This document shows positions 1 through 12,780 of a stretch of 64,000 nt of DNA, piece by piece. This stretch comes from Favolaschia claudopus (lineage: Eukaryota; Basidiomycota; Agaricomycetes; Agaricales; Mycenaceae), in contig JAWWNJ010000017.1 in assembly GCA_037176885.1 (NCBI GenBank), positions 186,001 through 250,000 on the forward strand, given 5' to 3'. Position numbers and translations under genes: made by a program. Numbering within the stretch: position 1 is the first letter of the stretch; each line of letters begins with the position of its first letter. Below the pieces are notes generated by a model. That model searched no databases and was not told the origin of the DNA. It saw only the letters and a list, made by a program, of their open reading frames with translations.

Positions 1-2135
1 CTCAAGATATCTCTGACAACCGCTCCAACGAAACGAGAGAAAACACTGGTCAAGGACCTGCTCGCTTGCTCTCAGATTCGCCCCAACCCTCAAAAGCTAC
101 CGACCGTCATCCAGGTTCTTCGAGAGTCCGCCGACCGATGGAACGATGCACAGCTCCTCATACGAGCTCTTAAGGCGTGCAAAGCGGAGAAGAATATAGA
201 CATTCTGGGGCTGGAAGGTTTCGTTTCATCGTACCAGGCGTTTGGGTGGGACGTGCTGCGGGAGTTCTGCGAGCAGTCTATGGCGGGTGATGAGTCGAAT
301 GCGCGGAGGCAGGCGTTGCTCAGTCGGCTGACGCAGATGGGGAAGGACGAACAGGACGAACAGGTTGCTGCGTGGTGCAAGGAGCAGGTTGAGGTTACGC
401 TGCGCTCGCTCAAGAAGGTCGACGCGGAGCAGATCCCTTGGCTTGCAAACCTCGGGCTGTCGCGTGGAGGGGAGTTCCTTCGTGATGTGTACGTCTCAAT
501 TGTTCCGCCGTTCGAGTCCTCACTGACGGCGGTCGTTAGCATTTTCCCTCAGCTCGAAGCGCAGAAACTTGACAAGACGTTCTGGATTCCATTCCTTCAA
601 GAACTGCAGCGCAACATGAATAACACCCCCGCAGCGTCACCGGAGATCGTCAAGGGCCTCCTCTCTAAATGCGTCACGGAAACCGTGCGCAACCTTCCCG
701 CGTTCCCGACCAAAACGATCACGCCGACCTACGCATATGGTGTCCCGCGGGAAGAGAAAAGCTCTGGTGCGATCTTGGAGGTGGTTCAGCTCTGCGTTAG
801 CACGCAGAACCTCACACTCTGTACGGAGATTTTCGCGAAGATGCGGAATTCAGCTCGATGTGGGTCTTATCCCAGCACCTTCCCGCCTTGGATGTACTAT
901 GCGGAATTGAGCCCTTCACTCGTTCAGCTGGCTCAGACGCCTGCTGTTCTCAATGTGTTCCAGCCGTTCTTCGTGGACGTTATCGTGGCTTTGGTGTCAG
1001 CTGCGCGGAAGAGTCCTACTGGTACAACCATTACGCCTTGTCCCTTGAGCGACACGCATAAGACGGTCATCATGAATGCGGCACGAAAGGCTGGTGGGGT
1101 CGTGATTCTTAAGCAACAGTACGTTGGAGATATTTCCTATGCTTAACTTTCGACTGACGAATTTCGGGCAGCTTGACGGCGGAGAACCTCAAAGGTCATG
1201 ATTCGAGTACTCTGCAGGCCTTGGTCCGCACCGTTGTGAAGGAATTCCCGCGCCAACAGCTTCAAGAGGACGCTCAGCAAGCATATAGCGCTCTCCTCAT
1301 TACGCTTGTACGGATCGCCATCGATAGCTTTCGTTTGCCATCCGCTCAGCCAACATATGGTGGTTACGGCGTCTCTTACGGCTACGCTCGAGGCCCGAGC
1401 GACCAACTGCTTGACATGGTCAAGTTTTGCTTCGAGGTTGGCGCTAAAAGCCAATGTCAGCGTCTCCTCCTCAGGTCCGTCACGCCTCCGAAAGACACCA
1501 CTGTCGCGCAGCACGTATCGAAGGTCCTGACACCCTTCCTTCCCGTGTTACGCCAGTTCCTTGTGTCAAAGCGCCTCGACTTCCAGGCCGAGCCGTATAA
1601 AATGTTCGCGGCCGCGGTGGTGAAAGCGTATGCGGAGCATGTTATGAAGCAGAAGCCGACAGAGGTTGTCCCCATCGCATCGTTGGAGAAGATTGGGTGC
1701 CAAGCCTGTGCCGATTGTAGAGAGCTGAAGGCGTTTTTCATGAGCGATCGTGCGGAGACGTCTTTCTCGCGAGTGCAGGGCATTCGAACGCACTTGGAAC
1801 GCCAGCTTCACAGCACCAGAAGCTGGGGTGTTACATGGACGACCCTCAAACACGGATCGCCGCACACTCTCAGGGTTACGAAACCTGCGAGCATGACTGC
1901 TGTGGGATTGTGGGCTGCGAATAGCCAGGCCGGTAAAACGCTGCTGGGGAATCTCGGCGACGAGACGACGCAGGCGCAGATTTTGGGCGTTGCATATTCG
2001 GTGGTGTATGCGCGGATATATGGCACAAACCCACCTCCCCTACCGCTTGCAAATTCGAACCAAGTGCCTAAACGGCCGGCTACAAATGCACCTGGTACCA
2101 ATCCCGTCGCAAAGAAACCCAGATTGTCGACCTAG
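1..2135 (+). CDS. Conserved basidiomycete protein, 3' part (partial)
   Basis: The frame is already open at base 1, so the 5' end lies outside the window. I read two exons, 1..1118 and 1172..2135, joined by a 53-nt GT..AG intron; the codon phase matches across it (2 nt + 1 nt). The protein ends in a basic tail with KRPA and KKPRLST, which looks like a nuclear localisation signal. It has a Cys-rich patch with QACADC around bases 1700-1725, followed by a stretch on repeated basic and aromatic residues. From memory, basidiomycetes have long proteins with a similar C-terminal half and sometimes a 2OG-Fe(II) oxygenase-like N-terminus, but that domain is not visible here. The function is therefore left open. 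Gene and frame are secure; the family is tentative. Confidence 0.75.
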
Positions 2136-2513
2136 CTTCGAAAACACATTACTTTTTCACTAAGTCTGGAAATAATACTCATATCTTGTATACTCTGCGT
2201 ACGACCCCCTCTTACTTGTATGGTACTCGTTTTGTATTCGTTGTACATGGATTCTATAATTTTTTCTTGGATATTTCTAATTTCCTGTGTATTTTGAGAT
2301 ATTTGGAGCCAACGCCTTTAGCCATCAGCAAGTCGCCCAATAATTATTTTCGCTTGTAAGCTTGCTCGTCTCTCTCTCGACGCCCTTGTCGGATCTTCCT
2401 GACCGTTATGACTTCAATCTATGCTGCAGGGTGCTGTGATACCCTAGAAATCCCTTCTCAATCCTCTCCAGTCAGCAGTCTCGGCTTGGTGTCTCTCGTC
2501 TTGCTTTGGGTGA

Positions 2514-4948
2514 ATGGACGACATATCCATCGACTCTCAGAGTCAATCGGCCTCTCCACCTCCTCTCCCGAAGCTTACGCTTCTTTTGCCACCGCTCAAA
2601 GACCTCAAGAAAGCTTCAAAAAAGTCCAAATCGAAATCCAAGTCAAAGCAGTCGTTTGCGTACTCTGACTACCCGGATGCCTCTACGTCGCAGAAAGCTC
2701 CCAGACCCGTCAAATTGAAGCCATTGAAGGAGGTTCTCATTCGACTTGTTACTCAATTGAAGAAGTGCGTGCATTGCTGGGCCCATGACCAACTCCTCAA
2801 TGTGCTCTTCACAGGAAGGACGACTATGCTTTCTTTTTGAAACCAGTGAACCCGGCTCAGGTTACGGGATACAGCGACCTCATCAAACGTCCCATGGACC
2901 TTGGTACCATGAGCATCAAGGTGCAAAGAGGGCGTTACCGTTCGTTGGAGGATTTCACGGTAAGCATCGCATTCACATTTTGTTCACGTACTGGAATTTA
3001 TTTCGGCCTCAGGACGATTTCCGACTGGTGACAGGAAACGCCAAGATATTCAATCCACCAGGAAGCATCTACTACACCGAGGCCGACAAGCTCGAAGTTT
3101 GGGGGTTGGATCAAATATCGAAAGCGTCTTCCACGGTGATCCAGTATGAGACGGATTGGAATATTGATGTCGAGAAGGACGACATGGAAGAGGAGATGGA
3201 GGATTACTCTATGGCTATAGACCCCGCTGCTGATGCCGAGACACGAAGCAGGTCGCCTTCAGTGTCTCTGCCGGGTGCGGGTCCTTCGCTACGACGTGGT
3301 CCCCGAGGGCCAAATAATAAATCGTCAAAGGACAATCCTGGCCCAAGTACTGAGAAGATCGACTCTGAGGGCAGGTTACCAGGCTCAAAGGACGGTCTAG
3401 GGGCTTTTCCACCTGGCTCTGATCTGGCGAGAACAATGGTAGCGCTCAAGCTCAAGGGTTCGTGCATTATACATTTCCGCTGACGGATGCTGACATTCTC
3501 CAAGGCAAACGATATAAGACGAAGAAAGAGCGCTTGCGCATAGAGAAAGACGGTCCGCCTTATCTTCCTGACGGCAGTCTCGACTATTTCGCAGGTATTT
3601 GTCCTTCTCGCCGTATCTAAAGCATATCTAATTACTGGCAGTTGAGGATCCATTTTCTTATCTGTCTGCGCTGGTACCAGACCCACCTACGCGCCCACAA
3701 CTCATCCCCGTATATCTACCCTCCCCGCAAGCATACCAGCTTCCCACCGCACGCGACACGTCAACAACACCCGCGCCATCCGTTCAGCTCTACCCACATC
3801 CTGTAGCCATTCCGCCATCACACCCGCCACCTCCTCCGCCACCAAAGAAAATGAAACATTTCACAGTGTTGCGTGGTGGTACCCGAAGGCCGAAGGACGA
3901 TGTAGTCTCTGCCGAGAATCCAGACGAACACATGCGTGAGGCGCATGTGCTGGATTATGGGTCGTTTGCTGTGTTGGCTGGGGAGCTTGCGGAGGAGATG
4001 CGTCGACGGGGAGTTGCGATGCCTGAAGGCCTGGAGGATGCTGACACGCAGGTGCAGGCTGCTGTTCGGGAGAGTCTGGAGATCCCAGAAGGGCCGGCGC
4101 GTACTGGGAATGCAAATGCAAGCGCCACTTTTGATTCTAAAGAGTACTGGAGCACTGCGCACGCCTTGGACGCGGAGGGTTATATAAGGGATCTGGTCGA
4201 TGGCGGGGTAGATGGATTAGCGTATCTGCGGAGCTTGGCGGAGTTTGTCGGGTCGCCTCCCCTAGACGTCGACCATCCCGAGGAAGACTTGGATATTGAC
4301 ACGCGCATGTCTCCAACCTTCCCTCTCGGGGCATCACTTGCATCCTGGGTCGATCAGCAAATTGTAACGCCAATTACTGAAGGCCGACATACCCTCCTCC
4401 AGCGCACTGCCCTCGAACTCGCACATTCAAGACCTGACGCCGCCAAAGGCGCGAAGCAGGCGCAGGCTCAGGATGGTGACAAACTCCCTGCTCGTGTCTC
4501 CGCCGCACTCCACGTGCGCCCTCATGCAGACGCAGCACTAGCAGCTCTGCGGCAGATATACGCGGGGAAACTGGACATGGCTGCGCTGATACGCACACCG
4601 GAAGAGGTCGGGCAGAGCGAGAAGGAGTGGGCTGGGAAAGATCTGGTTGGGAGAGGTCCGGCGCAGATGAATACGGTGCTTGACCATGTTGCGGGGTTGA
4701 TCATTCGTCAGTTGCAGGCGGCGGAACGCGGTGGAGATGGTCCTATGAAGCAGGAAGCGGCGGACCCTGATGTGGTCATGAACGGCGCAGGTGACGGCGA
4801 GAGCGCTGTGATGCGCAATTTACGACTGAATTTGCTGGCTCTTGTCAAGCATGCGCCTGTGGATACTATTGCGCCACTGCCTCGGGAACTGGTGCCGGCG
4901 GATATCCAGCAGATATTCGTGCCCCTGCCTGCAGCGCATCATGCGTAG
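2514..4948 (+). CDS. Bromodomain protein (BRD7/BRD9-like)
   Basis: Five exons fit without frame breaks: 2514..2764, 2815..2959, 3013..3457, 3505..3594 and 3642..4948, giving about 745 aa. Introns are 47-53 nt. The N-terminus is Ser/Pro and Lys rich. A single bromodomain spans roughly residues 65-150, with the ZA-loop area FLKPVNPAQVTGY, then PMDLGTM, and the acetyl-lysine-reading Asn in NAKIFNPP. An acidic patch and a Pro-rich linker with PPPPPPPKK follow. The C-terminal half is Ala/Glu-rich and probably helical. One bromodomain plus a long helical C-terminus resembles the BRD7/BRD9 subunits of SWI/SNF-type remodellers. The expected role is chromatin binding in the nucleus. The bromodomain call is strong; the complex assignment is inference. 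Confidence 0.88.
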
Positions 4949-5143
4949 AGGTCCTTCTTTCGTCTTTATGTATTGCCTGACTTATTTTGTTCTTGTTACC
5001 ATAGTTGTGAGCCGCGAGGCGCATGCGCATGCCTCTTCTGCTCGTTGTTATTTGTTACTTATAACCAATTTGTATAATATGGACGGCAGCTAAAATACAC
5101 AGCACGAGTATGCATCGAGAAGGGAAATGAATGCGACGTAACC

Positions 5144-5865
5144 TCAGTAGCGGTAGCGCGTCGAATAGTCTGAGTAGACGCGTCAGAATCAGAGGGATGC
5201 AACGGTGAATACTTGACCAACCTTTCGGAGAGACGACAAGACCACGCCCTTTGGACGCTCCTCGATAGACAGTTTCAATGATGTCGATCATCTGGAAGAC
5301 TGTTAATGCTAAAAAGACGACGAGCAAAGAGACACGTACCTCTTGCTTGTTATCCATAGCCCAGTTTCTGAGGTGAAACGGTAAAGTTTAGCTTTCGAGA
5401 AAGGATGCCACAAAGTGTTACTGACATCTTGTTGTTGTTTCCTGTTCCCAAATCGATCATGATATGTTTGTTGCTGCCAGTTCCGGGGTCAGTCCAGGCA
5501 CTTTTCGAATGCCTCAGGAAGCTTTATAGGCTCACCGATAGAAGAACATCACAGTGCATGGGTCATACAACTCGTACATCTGGAAGCAATACAATCACTA
5601 CACCTTCACCCAGAAGATACAAAATAGCGCACGAGATGCGCAGCCCACGTACCTTATTGAAGTCCGGGACCTCCGTGATATCCACCAGATATACAACCGC
5701 GAAATTTTGAACTTTCTCTGCTACAGAGTAGAGTGTCTCGTCCATTGTCATGCACTGGCTGTCCCAGTCGTGACCAAACCTGATAACCACGACGCGATCG
5801 TCTTCAGATTTAATAGCCTCGTCGACGTGCCAGCCAGAGGGGAGATGAGGGAGGAAATATGACAT
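5144..5865 (-). CDS. dim1: U5 snRNP thioredoxin-like protein Dim1 (TXNL4A homologue)
   Basis: Six exons on the minus strand join exactly: 5653..5865, 5536..5579, 5426..5473, 5340..5367, 5222..5291 and 5144..5169. They give 142 aa, the same length as human TXNL4A. Conserved blocks are MSYFLPHLPSGWHVD, VVIRFGHDWD, YLVDITEVPDFNK, YELYDPCTVMFF, IMIDLGTGNNNK and KGRGLVVSPK, ending in YRY. Dim1 has a thioredoxin fold without the CxxC site and is a core component of the U5 and U4/U6.U5 snRNPs needed for pre-mRNA splicing. Five introns in 429 coding bases is dense, and two exons are under 45 nt. The gene stands apart from its neighbours, tail-to-tail with the bromodomain gene. Identity is essentially certain. 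Confidence 0.97.
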
Positions 5866-8014
5866 GGTGAGCAGCAAGCAAGATCGGAGAGAATAGAGGT
5901 GTGACCCGATTCTGTGACATGTCACACCGTTTTTGTTGTTCCAACAACGTCACGTCAACAACCTCCCAGTCCTCAACCCAACTCGACGCCGAAGGAGCCT
6001 TGTTGACTTCGTCTCTAGTATGGCTTAGCTCTGGTCTATTCTGTACTGGCGGCTGGATTCAAACCTTCTCTCGACTCGTGTCACACATCGAATTCTTGAG
6101 TAATTCTTGGTTCTACAACAATCTACAACTCGTCAACGACTTCTTGTGATTCCGTGTCGATTGCAGTGTACGGTGTGTCGTATGAAGTGACACACTGTAG
6201 GTCATTTCCAGCAATTGGCCTTGATTTTGCTGACCCGCCACTGGAATTGAATACACTCCTTCGAAATCCCGCTACCCCCTGCCAATTTGGAAACCTTTGT
6301 GCGTTCGGTAGATCTCCTTCGACGATCTCATAACATCGACTCATGGACTGGTTCCGTAGTCATCGAGTTTTTATCTTGTTTCTCTCTCAGCTCTGAACCT
6401 GAAAGGACTCGGGCGTTTGCGTGTATTCGAACCAGCACGCGCAGTGACGTCGGCGTCTGGCAATCTTCACACGTCGACCCACGGCGACGTCGACGAGCGT
6501 CGACGTCTCGCCAAGATGATCTACGGACATGTCCGACCCGTTCCGACGGTCCATATCTTGTTGCTGACCAGTGACAGGTCGCGTCCCCTCCGAACCTATA
6601 TCGGGCAATAATACAATCCAGCGTTGCGACCGCTTAAGCGCTAGAGGACGTACGTGTTCCTGGTATTCTGTATTCCCGCTATCCGAATATTTATACGTCG
6701 CCGCCAGCCGCATGTCGGATTCCTCAATATCGATTCCTGTTAGCTCGGCCGTCCCGGTTGACAACGGGGGTTTATGAATTGTAAGTCCGCCCAAACAGAG
6801 TTCCCTTCCGCGTGGATGGACGAGATTTGCTAACCTTGGAATTATTAGTGCTGTAATTCGATGGAGGCGGCTTCTTCTGCTGTGGGTCTGGACAAAACTC
6901 CGACAACTAATTTTGTCGTCCCACGCAAAACTACACTGCCTCGATGAATGGAATTAGCCATGTGTCGGCCATGCACCTTCTATAACTGGTGCCAGGTTTA
7001 GGGGCATACCTCGTCATTGTGCAGACTATGAGAGACCATGAGAGTCCATTGAGAGCTGTCTCAGGAGTCAGGTCCGGTGTGTGAGTTCGAGTTGTATCTG
7101 AGACTTGTTTCTCCACTTACTTCCACGCTGAGACCGAGCTGTTTACGCGATCATCGGCCCTCGCCACCTGTATGAGAGTTGTATGAGGGCTCGTCTGAGA
7201 CTAGAAACTGGACTTGAAATCGCAAACTGTGGGTACGTGCTGTCATGGATTCACCCAAAGATCGCTGGACTCTATGAATGCTCATAATTATTCACGATCG
7301 CGATAATTAATTCCTTCTCGGTCATTATGGCTTCTTAATTATCCCAACGGACGAGGTCGCGATTGAATATTGTCGTTTGCCCGTTTCCCCATTATCTTCC
7401 GCTCAAGGACCTCGCTTAACTCGACGGTTCTAGCCCTTTCATGTCCGTCGCTTAAAAAGAACCGATCAAAACATGCCATAGAAGGATATATGTTCGTCAC
7501 GGTCACACTTTTGCGAGCCTGTTGGTTGCCAGAATATCCAGCCGAAGTTAACTGGGTGCAACGGTCGCGATGTGCCTGTTTTTTCTCGCTGCATCGGCCG
7601 TCTCGGACAGGACAGCACCCTCCTTCAAGCATACCTGAGCCCTCTGGCGATGTTTGCGTGGATCTTCTTGGAGGGCTTGCCTGGATTTGGATGGTTCACC
7701 AATGATTCGCAATGTTTTCAGAACCCAAGATTCAGCTTCCGATCGCCTTTACGGAATCTTTCAAGACGTTAAGCGACTAATTGAGCTTGTCGGTTGCGAC
7801 TGATAAAGTGGACACTGTGTGGGGTTATTCACATGAATTTGACGCGCAATCTGTGCCCGGTGTACAGTTGCTGCCAAGTTGCTGCTTTCTTCCTTCTACC
7901 ACCACCACCTCTTTTTCCGTTTCGTTCTCTACTGCATGTGTTTGGGCTCGTCAATGCGTTGAATTTGTGCGTCGGCGCATCGTCTGCACTACCTGTTCTT
8001 CAACCCAACGCTGC
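5866..8014 (+). other. Intergenic stretch without a supported gene
   Basis: About 2.1 kb between the divergent starts of dim1 and the homeodomain gene. Open frames here are short, overlap on both strands and show no domain-like composition. A cluster of GTCGAC/GACGTC palindromes lies at about 6475-6515. The pyrimidine-rich stretch at 7880-7930, just before the homeodomain start, could be part of its 5' UTR or an upstream intron. I see no tRNA or transposon remnant. Confidence 0.55.
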
Positions 8015-9681
8015 ATGTCTAAATCCCGTTCAGTTACTCCCACACCTAATACCTACTCCACTAATCCCGACTCCTCCTCCTCTGGCCTGACACCTTCACG
8101 AACTCTACCCGACGACCCTAGTACTACCACTCCTGCACCCACTACCACTAGAGAGAGCTCTCAGACGTCTCCCACGCAGTTCACCCACTTTCATTCATTT
8201 GTATCATCCCAAGCCTCTACACACGACCCTTTAGACCGACGTCCCTCCCCCGATAGTCCACCTATGGCCAAACGAATGCGCCGCCAATCCCCCGAAGATA
8301 CATCCCATTCCTCTGATTCCCAGAGCGGGATGGCAGATACTGAACCCGAAGGCATGAGCCCTTACTCCGAGACCACCCCTCCCCCGGTCGCCCCACTGAA
8401 AAAGAAGCGTACTCGCACGCTCACCACACCTCACCAATCAGCTGTGCTCCACGCTCTACTGGCTGAGGTTCGTGCCAAAATCATAATTCCCAACGGCGCG
8501 TGCTGATAATATAACTCTATCTCAGTCCCGATTCCCCACCACGGCAAAGCGGGAAGAGGTTGGACGTTCTATCGGACTCAGTGCCCGGAAGGTTCAGGTA
8601 GCTACCCTCCCCGTTACTGCTGTCGTCGTCGATACTGACGCGCTCTATTAACAGATCTGGTTTCAAGTGAGCTTTAATTCGTCTCATCTCGGCGAAACAC
8701 TTACCTGTATGAATGTAGAATCAGCGGCAAAAGGCTCGTCGCCCCGGAAGTCAAAGCGAGGCTTCCTCGCAACCTGGGCCTCCTCGTTATACCTCGTTCC
8801 CGAGCGCGCCACAAAGTTCATATCCTCCCGGCGCGTCTTCGGAGCACGCGTTCACGCATGGAGAGCGCGAGGGACGCGTAATGCCGCATGCCTACAGCGG
8901 TTACCCGCCACCGGAGCAGTTCCTCGGATCTGTAGAGGCACCGCCTCAGTTGTTGGGTCCTGGCATGCCTGGTCAGGGTCCACAGAGAGGCCGCCCCATG
9001 CTCCAACTCGCGTCAAGCGCGTCGGCTGATTACAGCCGCGAGCTTCCTCCCCCGCCTTTCTCAAGCCGCTCGCTACCGGGCCTTCGAACGCTCGATCCTG
9101 AAACCTCTGAAATGCTTCCATCCTCGTCCCCCTTCTATCGTATTCCTGGGAATGTCCCCGATCCATCGCGGACTCTTCCACCGCTCACCTTCAACCAACC
9201 TTCTGGACGTCAAAATCTGCCTTCTTCCTCTCATTTGATGCTCGCGCGCTCCGCGCCAACGACCCCTTCACACGCTTCGTTTCTAACGTCCCCCTCCCCC
9301 TCCCCGACGTTCGCCCATAATCTTCCTCCTCCTGAGCATCATCAACCTTACTCCACCTCCGCACTCGGCCTACCCCCACCATTCACTCTCCAGCCGCAGC
9401 CGCAGTGGGATAGTTCCTCCTCCCACCGGCCACCTTCTTCTACCTCATGGTCCCGCTCTGGAACCTCCGGCTCGCTCTCTTCCACCCGAGGCAGCAGCTC
9501 CTCTTCGCCCCCGAGCAGTTATCTCAGAGAGCCGTCACCCGAAGATAACGGAGATACGCCCCGCATGGGACCCGCCGTCCCCTCACGACGCTACGATCCT
9601 GTTCGCGCGGCATTCGTCCCCACTAGTGACTCGCCCCCCACCACCTCCCGCGGTCCTTCCTCCTCCTCCTCACCCCCTTAA
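8015..9681 (+). CDS. Homeodomain transcription factor
   Basis: Four exons, 8015..8467, 8526..8597, 8655..8666 and 8719..9681, encode about 499 aa. The homeodomain lies near residues 130-190. It starts at the basic arm KKKRTRTLTT and ends in the third helix IWFQNQRQKARR, with the diagnostic WFxNxR. The third exon is only 12 nt and encodes exactly I-W-F-Q, so the recognition helix is assembled from three exons. Both flanks are low-complexity, rich in Ser, Pro and Thr, as is usual for activation regions. The spacing fits a typical homeodomain without a TALE insertion. No partner homeobox gene or pheromone gene is adjacent, so a mating-type locus is unlikely. It probably acts as a DNA-binding regulator in the nucleus; the target is unknown. 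Confidence 0.9.
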
Positions 9682-10197
9682 TCATGCAGCCAGCACGCTC
9701 TTTAATCCTTATAATTGGTGTCACGCCTTGAACGACCCCGATACGTCGATTTACGACGCCGCCTCTCTTTTGCCAAAATAGTCGTAACGTCCTTCCTTGA
9801 TTTCCATCACGATCCCTACAATTCGGTCCCTTCATACTCTAACGATCTCTTAATGGCCACCCGCACTCTCTCTAATGGCGGCCACATGCTACTTTTCGGA
9901 GCCAACTGTGGTTCTACCTCCTCGTTCGTTAATCTACAGAATCCAAAGAACCCTACTGTATCAACATACTCCTAAGCTAACAGACCCTTGAACTCCGTGT
10001 AGTATTTGTCTCTCGAACTTGAATAGTATATTTAGTAGCCTACAGTACACTAGTATTTAGTTATCTCAAATTGTTGTTTGTTGTCCTCAGGCTGTTCTCC
10101 GTATTAGATTAATTTCTCTCAATTCAGTCGCTCTCTGCTACCAACACATCTCGATGCATTCAGTCAGTGTCAAGGAATTACAGTAACACGTTAAGAA
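9682..10197. other. Convergent intergenic region
   Basis: This 516-bp spacer lies between the 3' ends of the homeodomain gene (plus strand) and the Topors-like gene (minus strand). It is AT-richer than the flanks and has T-rich runs, as expected for two 3' UTRs facing each other. No separate gene or repeat is seen. Confidence 0.5.
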
Positions 10198-12780
10198 CTA
10201 AGTTACGGTGCTCTGCTCGATCGCGTGCTGTCGTTTTTCAGCAGCGAGACGAACCCGCAACTGAGCTTGCCGACGCAGACGTGCTTCCACAGCGTCCACA
10301 TCCTCTGCGGAACGTGTGAAGCTGTCAGTTGAAACTACAACTGGTTTTTCGACTTGAGAGATCCTGTCCGACGCCACTGGCTCGGCGGATCCAGGAGAAG
10401 TAGATTCTGCACTGCCTCGGCCACGTTGTGCTTCTTCTGCTTTCAGTTTCTCTTCTTCGAGCCGACCCAACAATTTTGCCCGACGTGGGGATTCCTTCCG
10501 TCCGGTATTTTCGGCATTGACACCGTTGCCATCCTGTCGCGAACCTTGTTTTATGAATCAATATTCTAGTCATTCGGAGGACTTGGTAGAGGTCAAATCG
10601 ACGACGCACCTAAAGATATTGAAGCAGATGGCTGATCTACGCTACCATCTATCGAGAAAGGTGTCTGAAGAGCAGAAAGCCGGTTGAGCCGAGCGCGCGT
10701 TCGTGCCATTATTTCGGGAGCAGAAAAAGTGCGTTCGGGATGAGAACCCGCGAATGAGTCCTCCTCTCGAGCGGGGATCTCGGTGCTAGGATTCTCTTCG
10801 AGGCAGGGCGTCGCCCCGCTGTCGAGACCGGAAGTATATTGGCCATTGAGATTTGTATAGATAGGCCGCAGTGTGTCAGGATCGGAAAGACGAGTGAGTA
10901 AAGACGGCACGGATCCAGCAGCAGCCTCTTTTTTGGATGTCGAGGTGGCCAAAAACTTGGAGGAAGAGCTCGGCACAGCTTCCACCGCCGCAATTTTGGT
11001 CTCACGTTTTCGGAGTGGGGCCGAAAGGTGGGCGTGAACGCTCTCAAATAAACTGCGGTTTCGCACTCGTATAGGTCTGCGTGATACCTCGGCGACTGCG
11101 GGAAGCTCATTTAGCTCTGCAGCGCTCTCCCCTGGGAGAACAGCACTTCCAAGCCTTTCCTCTTCAGAAGCATCGGGCTCAGAAATATAGCGCGCCTTTC
11201 CCTTCGAATCCTCCGCTGTTTTCGTGGTGGGACCAGGGGTAATGGGCGAGAGGTCGGGCTGATCCTTCTGCATGCGTGCATCAGTCAGGTCAGCGCCGCC
11301 GGTGGGGAAAATGCTATCGTGATCGGGATGGTGATTTGTGGACCGGCCAATAGATTGTCGCCAGCCATCGCTCCCGCGGGAAGTGTGTTCATTAAGCTCT
11401 CTATCCCTCGAGGTTGGCCGCCGGTGACCAGAGCGGGAGCTAGATGAGGAGCGAGAGTGTCGTAAACGGCGCCGACGAGTGCCTTGCCCACGAGTATCAC
11501 GCGCTGGCTGAGTGTCCTCAGTCCGCTGCGCTGCAGGCGATCTAGAGCGCGAAGCTTCGCGCCACCTCCGTCGGGGCTCCTCACGCGGAGGAGGAACATC
11601 CGGCGTGACCTCATACTAGAAGATAATTCGATAAGCATTCGCTGATGTCGTCGACGGAAATAGAGAAACGGACCTGGACCACGCTGTCGTAAACAAATAA
11701 ATCTTTGTACGGAGACCGGACGTAGGAATAAACCTCTAAAAGGTTTTCATTCAGGATGCCATTTTCGGCAAAAAGAAATGCATCCGGCTCACCGTGAGCG
11801 AAATGCTCAGCGTTAACATGTCGGCCGCCTTCGACATAAGGGGCGTCTAGATCCAGGAACTCTGAAAGAAGCTTTACTGCTGATTCAGAGCGTATGTCTA
11901 TCGCTTTCATGATAGATATAATGAAAGTTGTGAGAAACTGGAGAGAGGTGTATGAGCCACAGATATCAAGATGCATGGAGACGAAGTTACTTCGACATCC
12001 AAATTAACCCATACTTGGAGTTCTCGGCGCAAAAACATGGTCGTTCGCGCAATATATTCTGGACTTGCCGCAAACTGCTGTGGACTAGGATATGGGCGAT
12101 AGCGGGTGTAGGCGTTAGAAGCGACGTGCTGAGACACGATTCAGTATGAGATATAGAGTTGCAGACCACCTGGAGACAGTCACCTTTGCGTATAGATCAT
12201 GCTCGTAAATCCATTTTCGTTTAGCTATGGATCGATCCAGTCTGTCAGCCTCGTCTGACTCAGCTGTAGCTCTTCTTCCCCATTCCCGCTCACGAGCGCG
12301 GCGTCGTGGAGCACGATTCTGTCGTGCTGCCAAAGGAGGCAGTGGCCGAGAAACAGGCGAAGTCGGAAGCGGATTCAAGTAATGTTTCTGATAGTCGTAG
12401 CGCGAGCGTATTTTGTGTATTAGAAACGGGCCAATTCCTTGTGAGCACAGAGGGCATCTTCGGGATTGCTCTGCAATGCTAGATGAATATTTATTTCAAT
12501 TTTGCGAATGACTCTCTTACATACCGGTCCACACAATTAAGCAGTCGAAGCAAAATTCATGGGCGCAAATGGGGACAACTGTGCGGTCTATGAGTCCTTG
12601 CAAACATATGCTGCATCTGTCTTGATCTTCTTCTACTTCTTCCTCGAGTAGCGGTCCGTACATTTGGTCAGCCGAAGCATCGGGACTTGGGTCAAGCTTG
12701 GACCTGGTAGGGGAGAGAATTCTAGGCGAGTCAGGGTCTAGCTTGACGCGTTTTGGCGAAGGACTACGAGATAGACCCAT
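10198..12780 (-). CDS. RING-type E3 ubiquitin/SUMO ligase, Topors-like
   Basis: Six exons on the minus strand keep one frame: 12525..12780, 12471-flanked 12184..12470, 11991..12128, 11674..11937, 10610..11615 and 10198..10544, about 765 aa. A C3HC4 RING finger begins near residue 65: CSICLQGLIDRTVVPICAHE, then FCFDCLIVW, and CPLC after the first intron. Next come a basic helical region and a segment with FLRRELQVW and a following helix (LTTFIISIMKAIDI) that matches the Topors layout. An Arg/Ser-rich region (RRRRLRHSRSSSSSRSGHRR) and a C-terminal coiled-coil-like RLEEEKLKAEE stretch complete the protein. Topors proteins are nuclear E3 ligases for ubiquitin and SUMO. The last intron (10545..10609) has a weak acceptor but is the only one that restores frame. 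An upstream in-frame ATG at 12873 is possible. Confidence 0.85.

Noticed and set aside
6045..6065. GGATTCAAACC, resembling a tRNA T-arm on the minus strand
   Set aside because: No matching acceptor or anticodon arms at the right spacing, and the T-loop lacks TTC.
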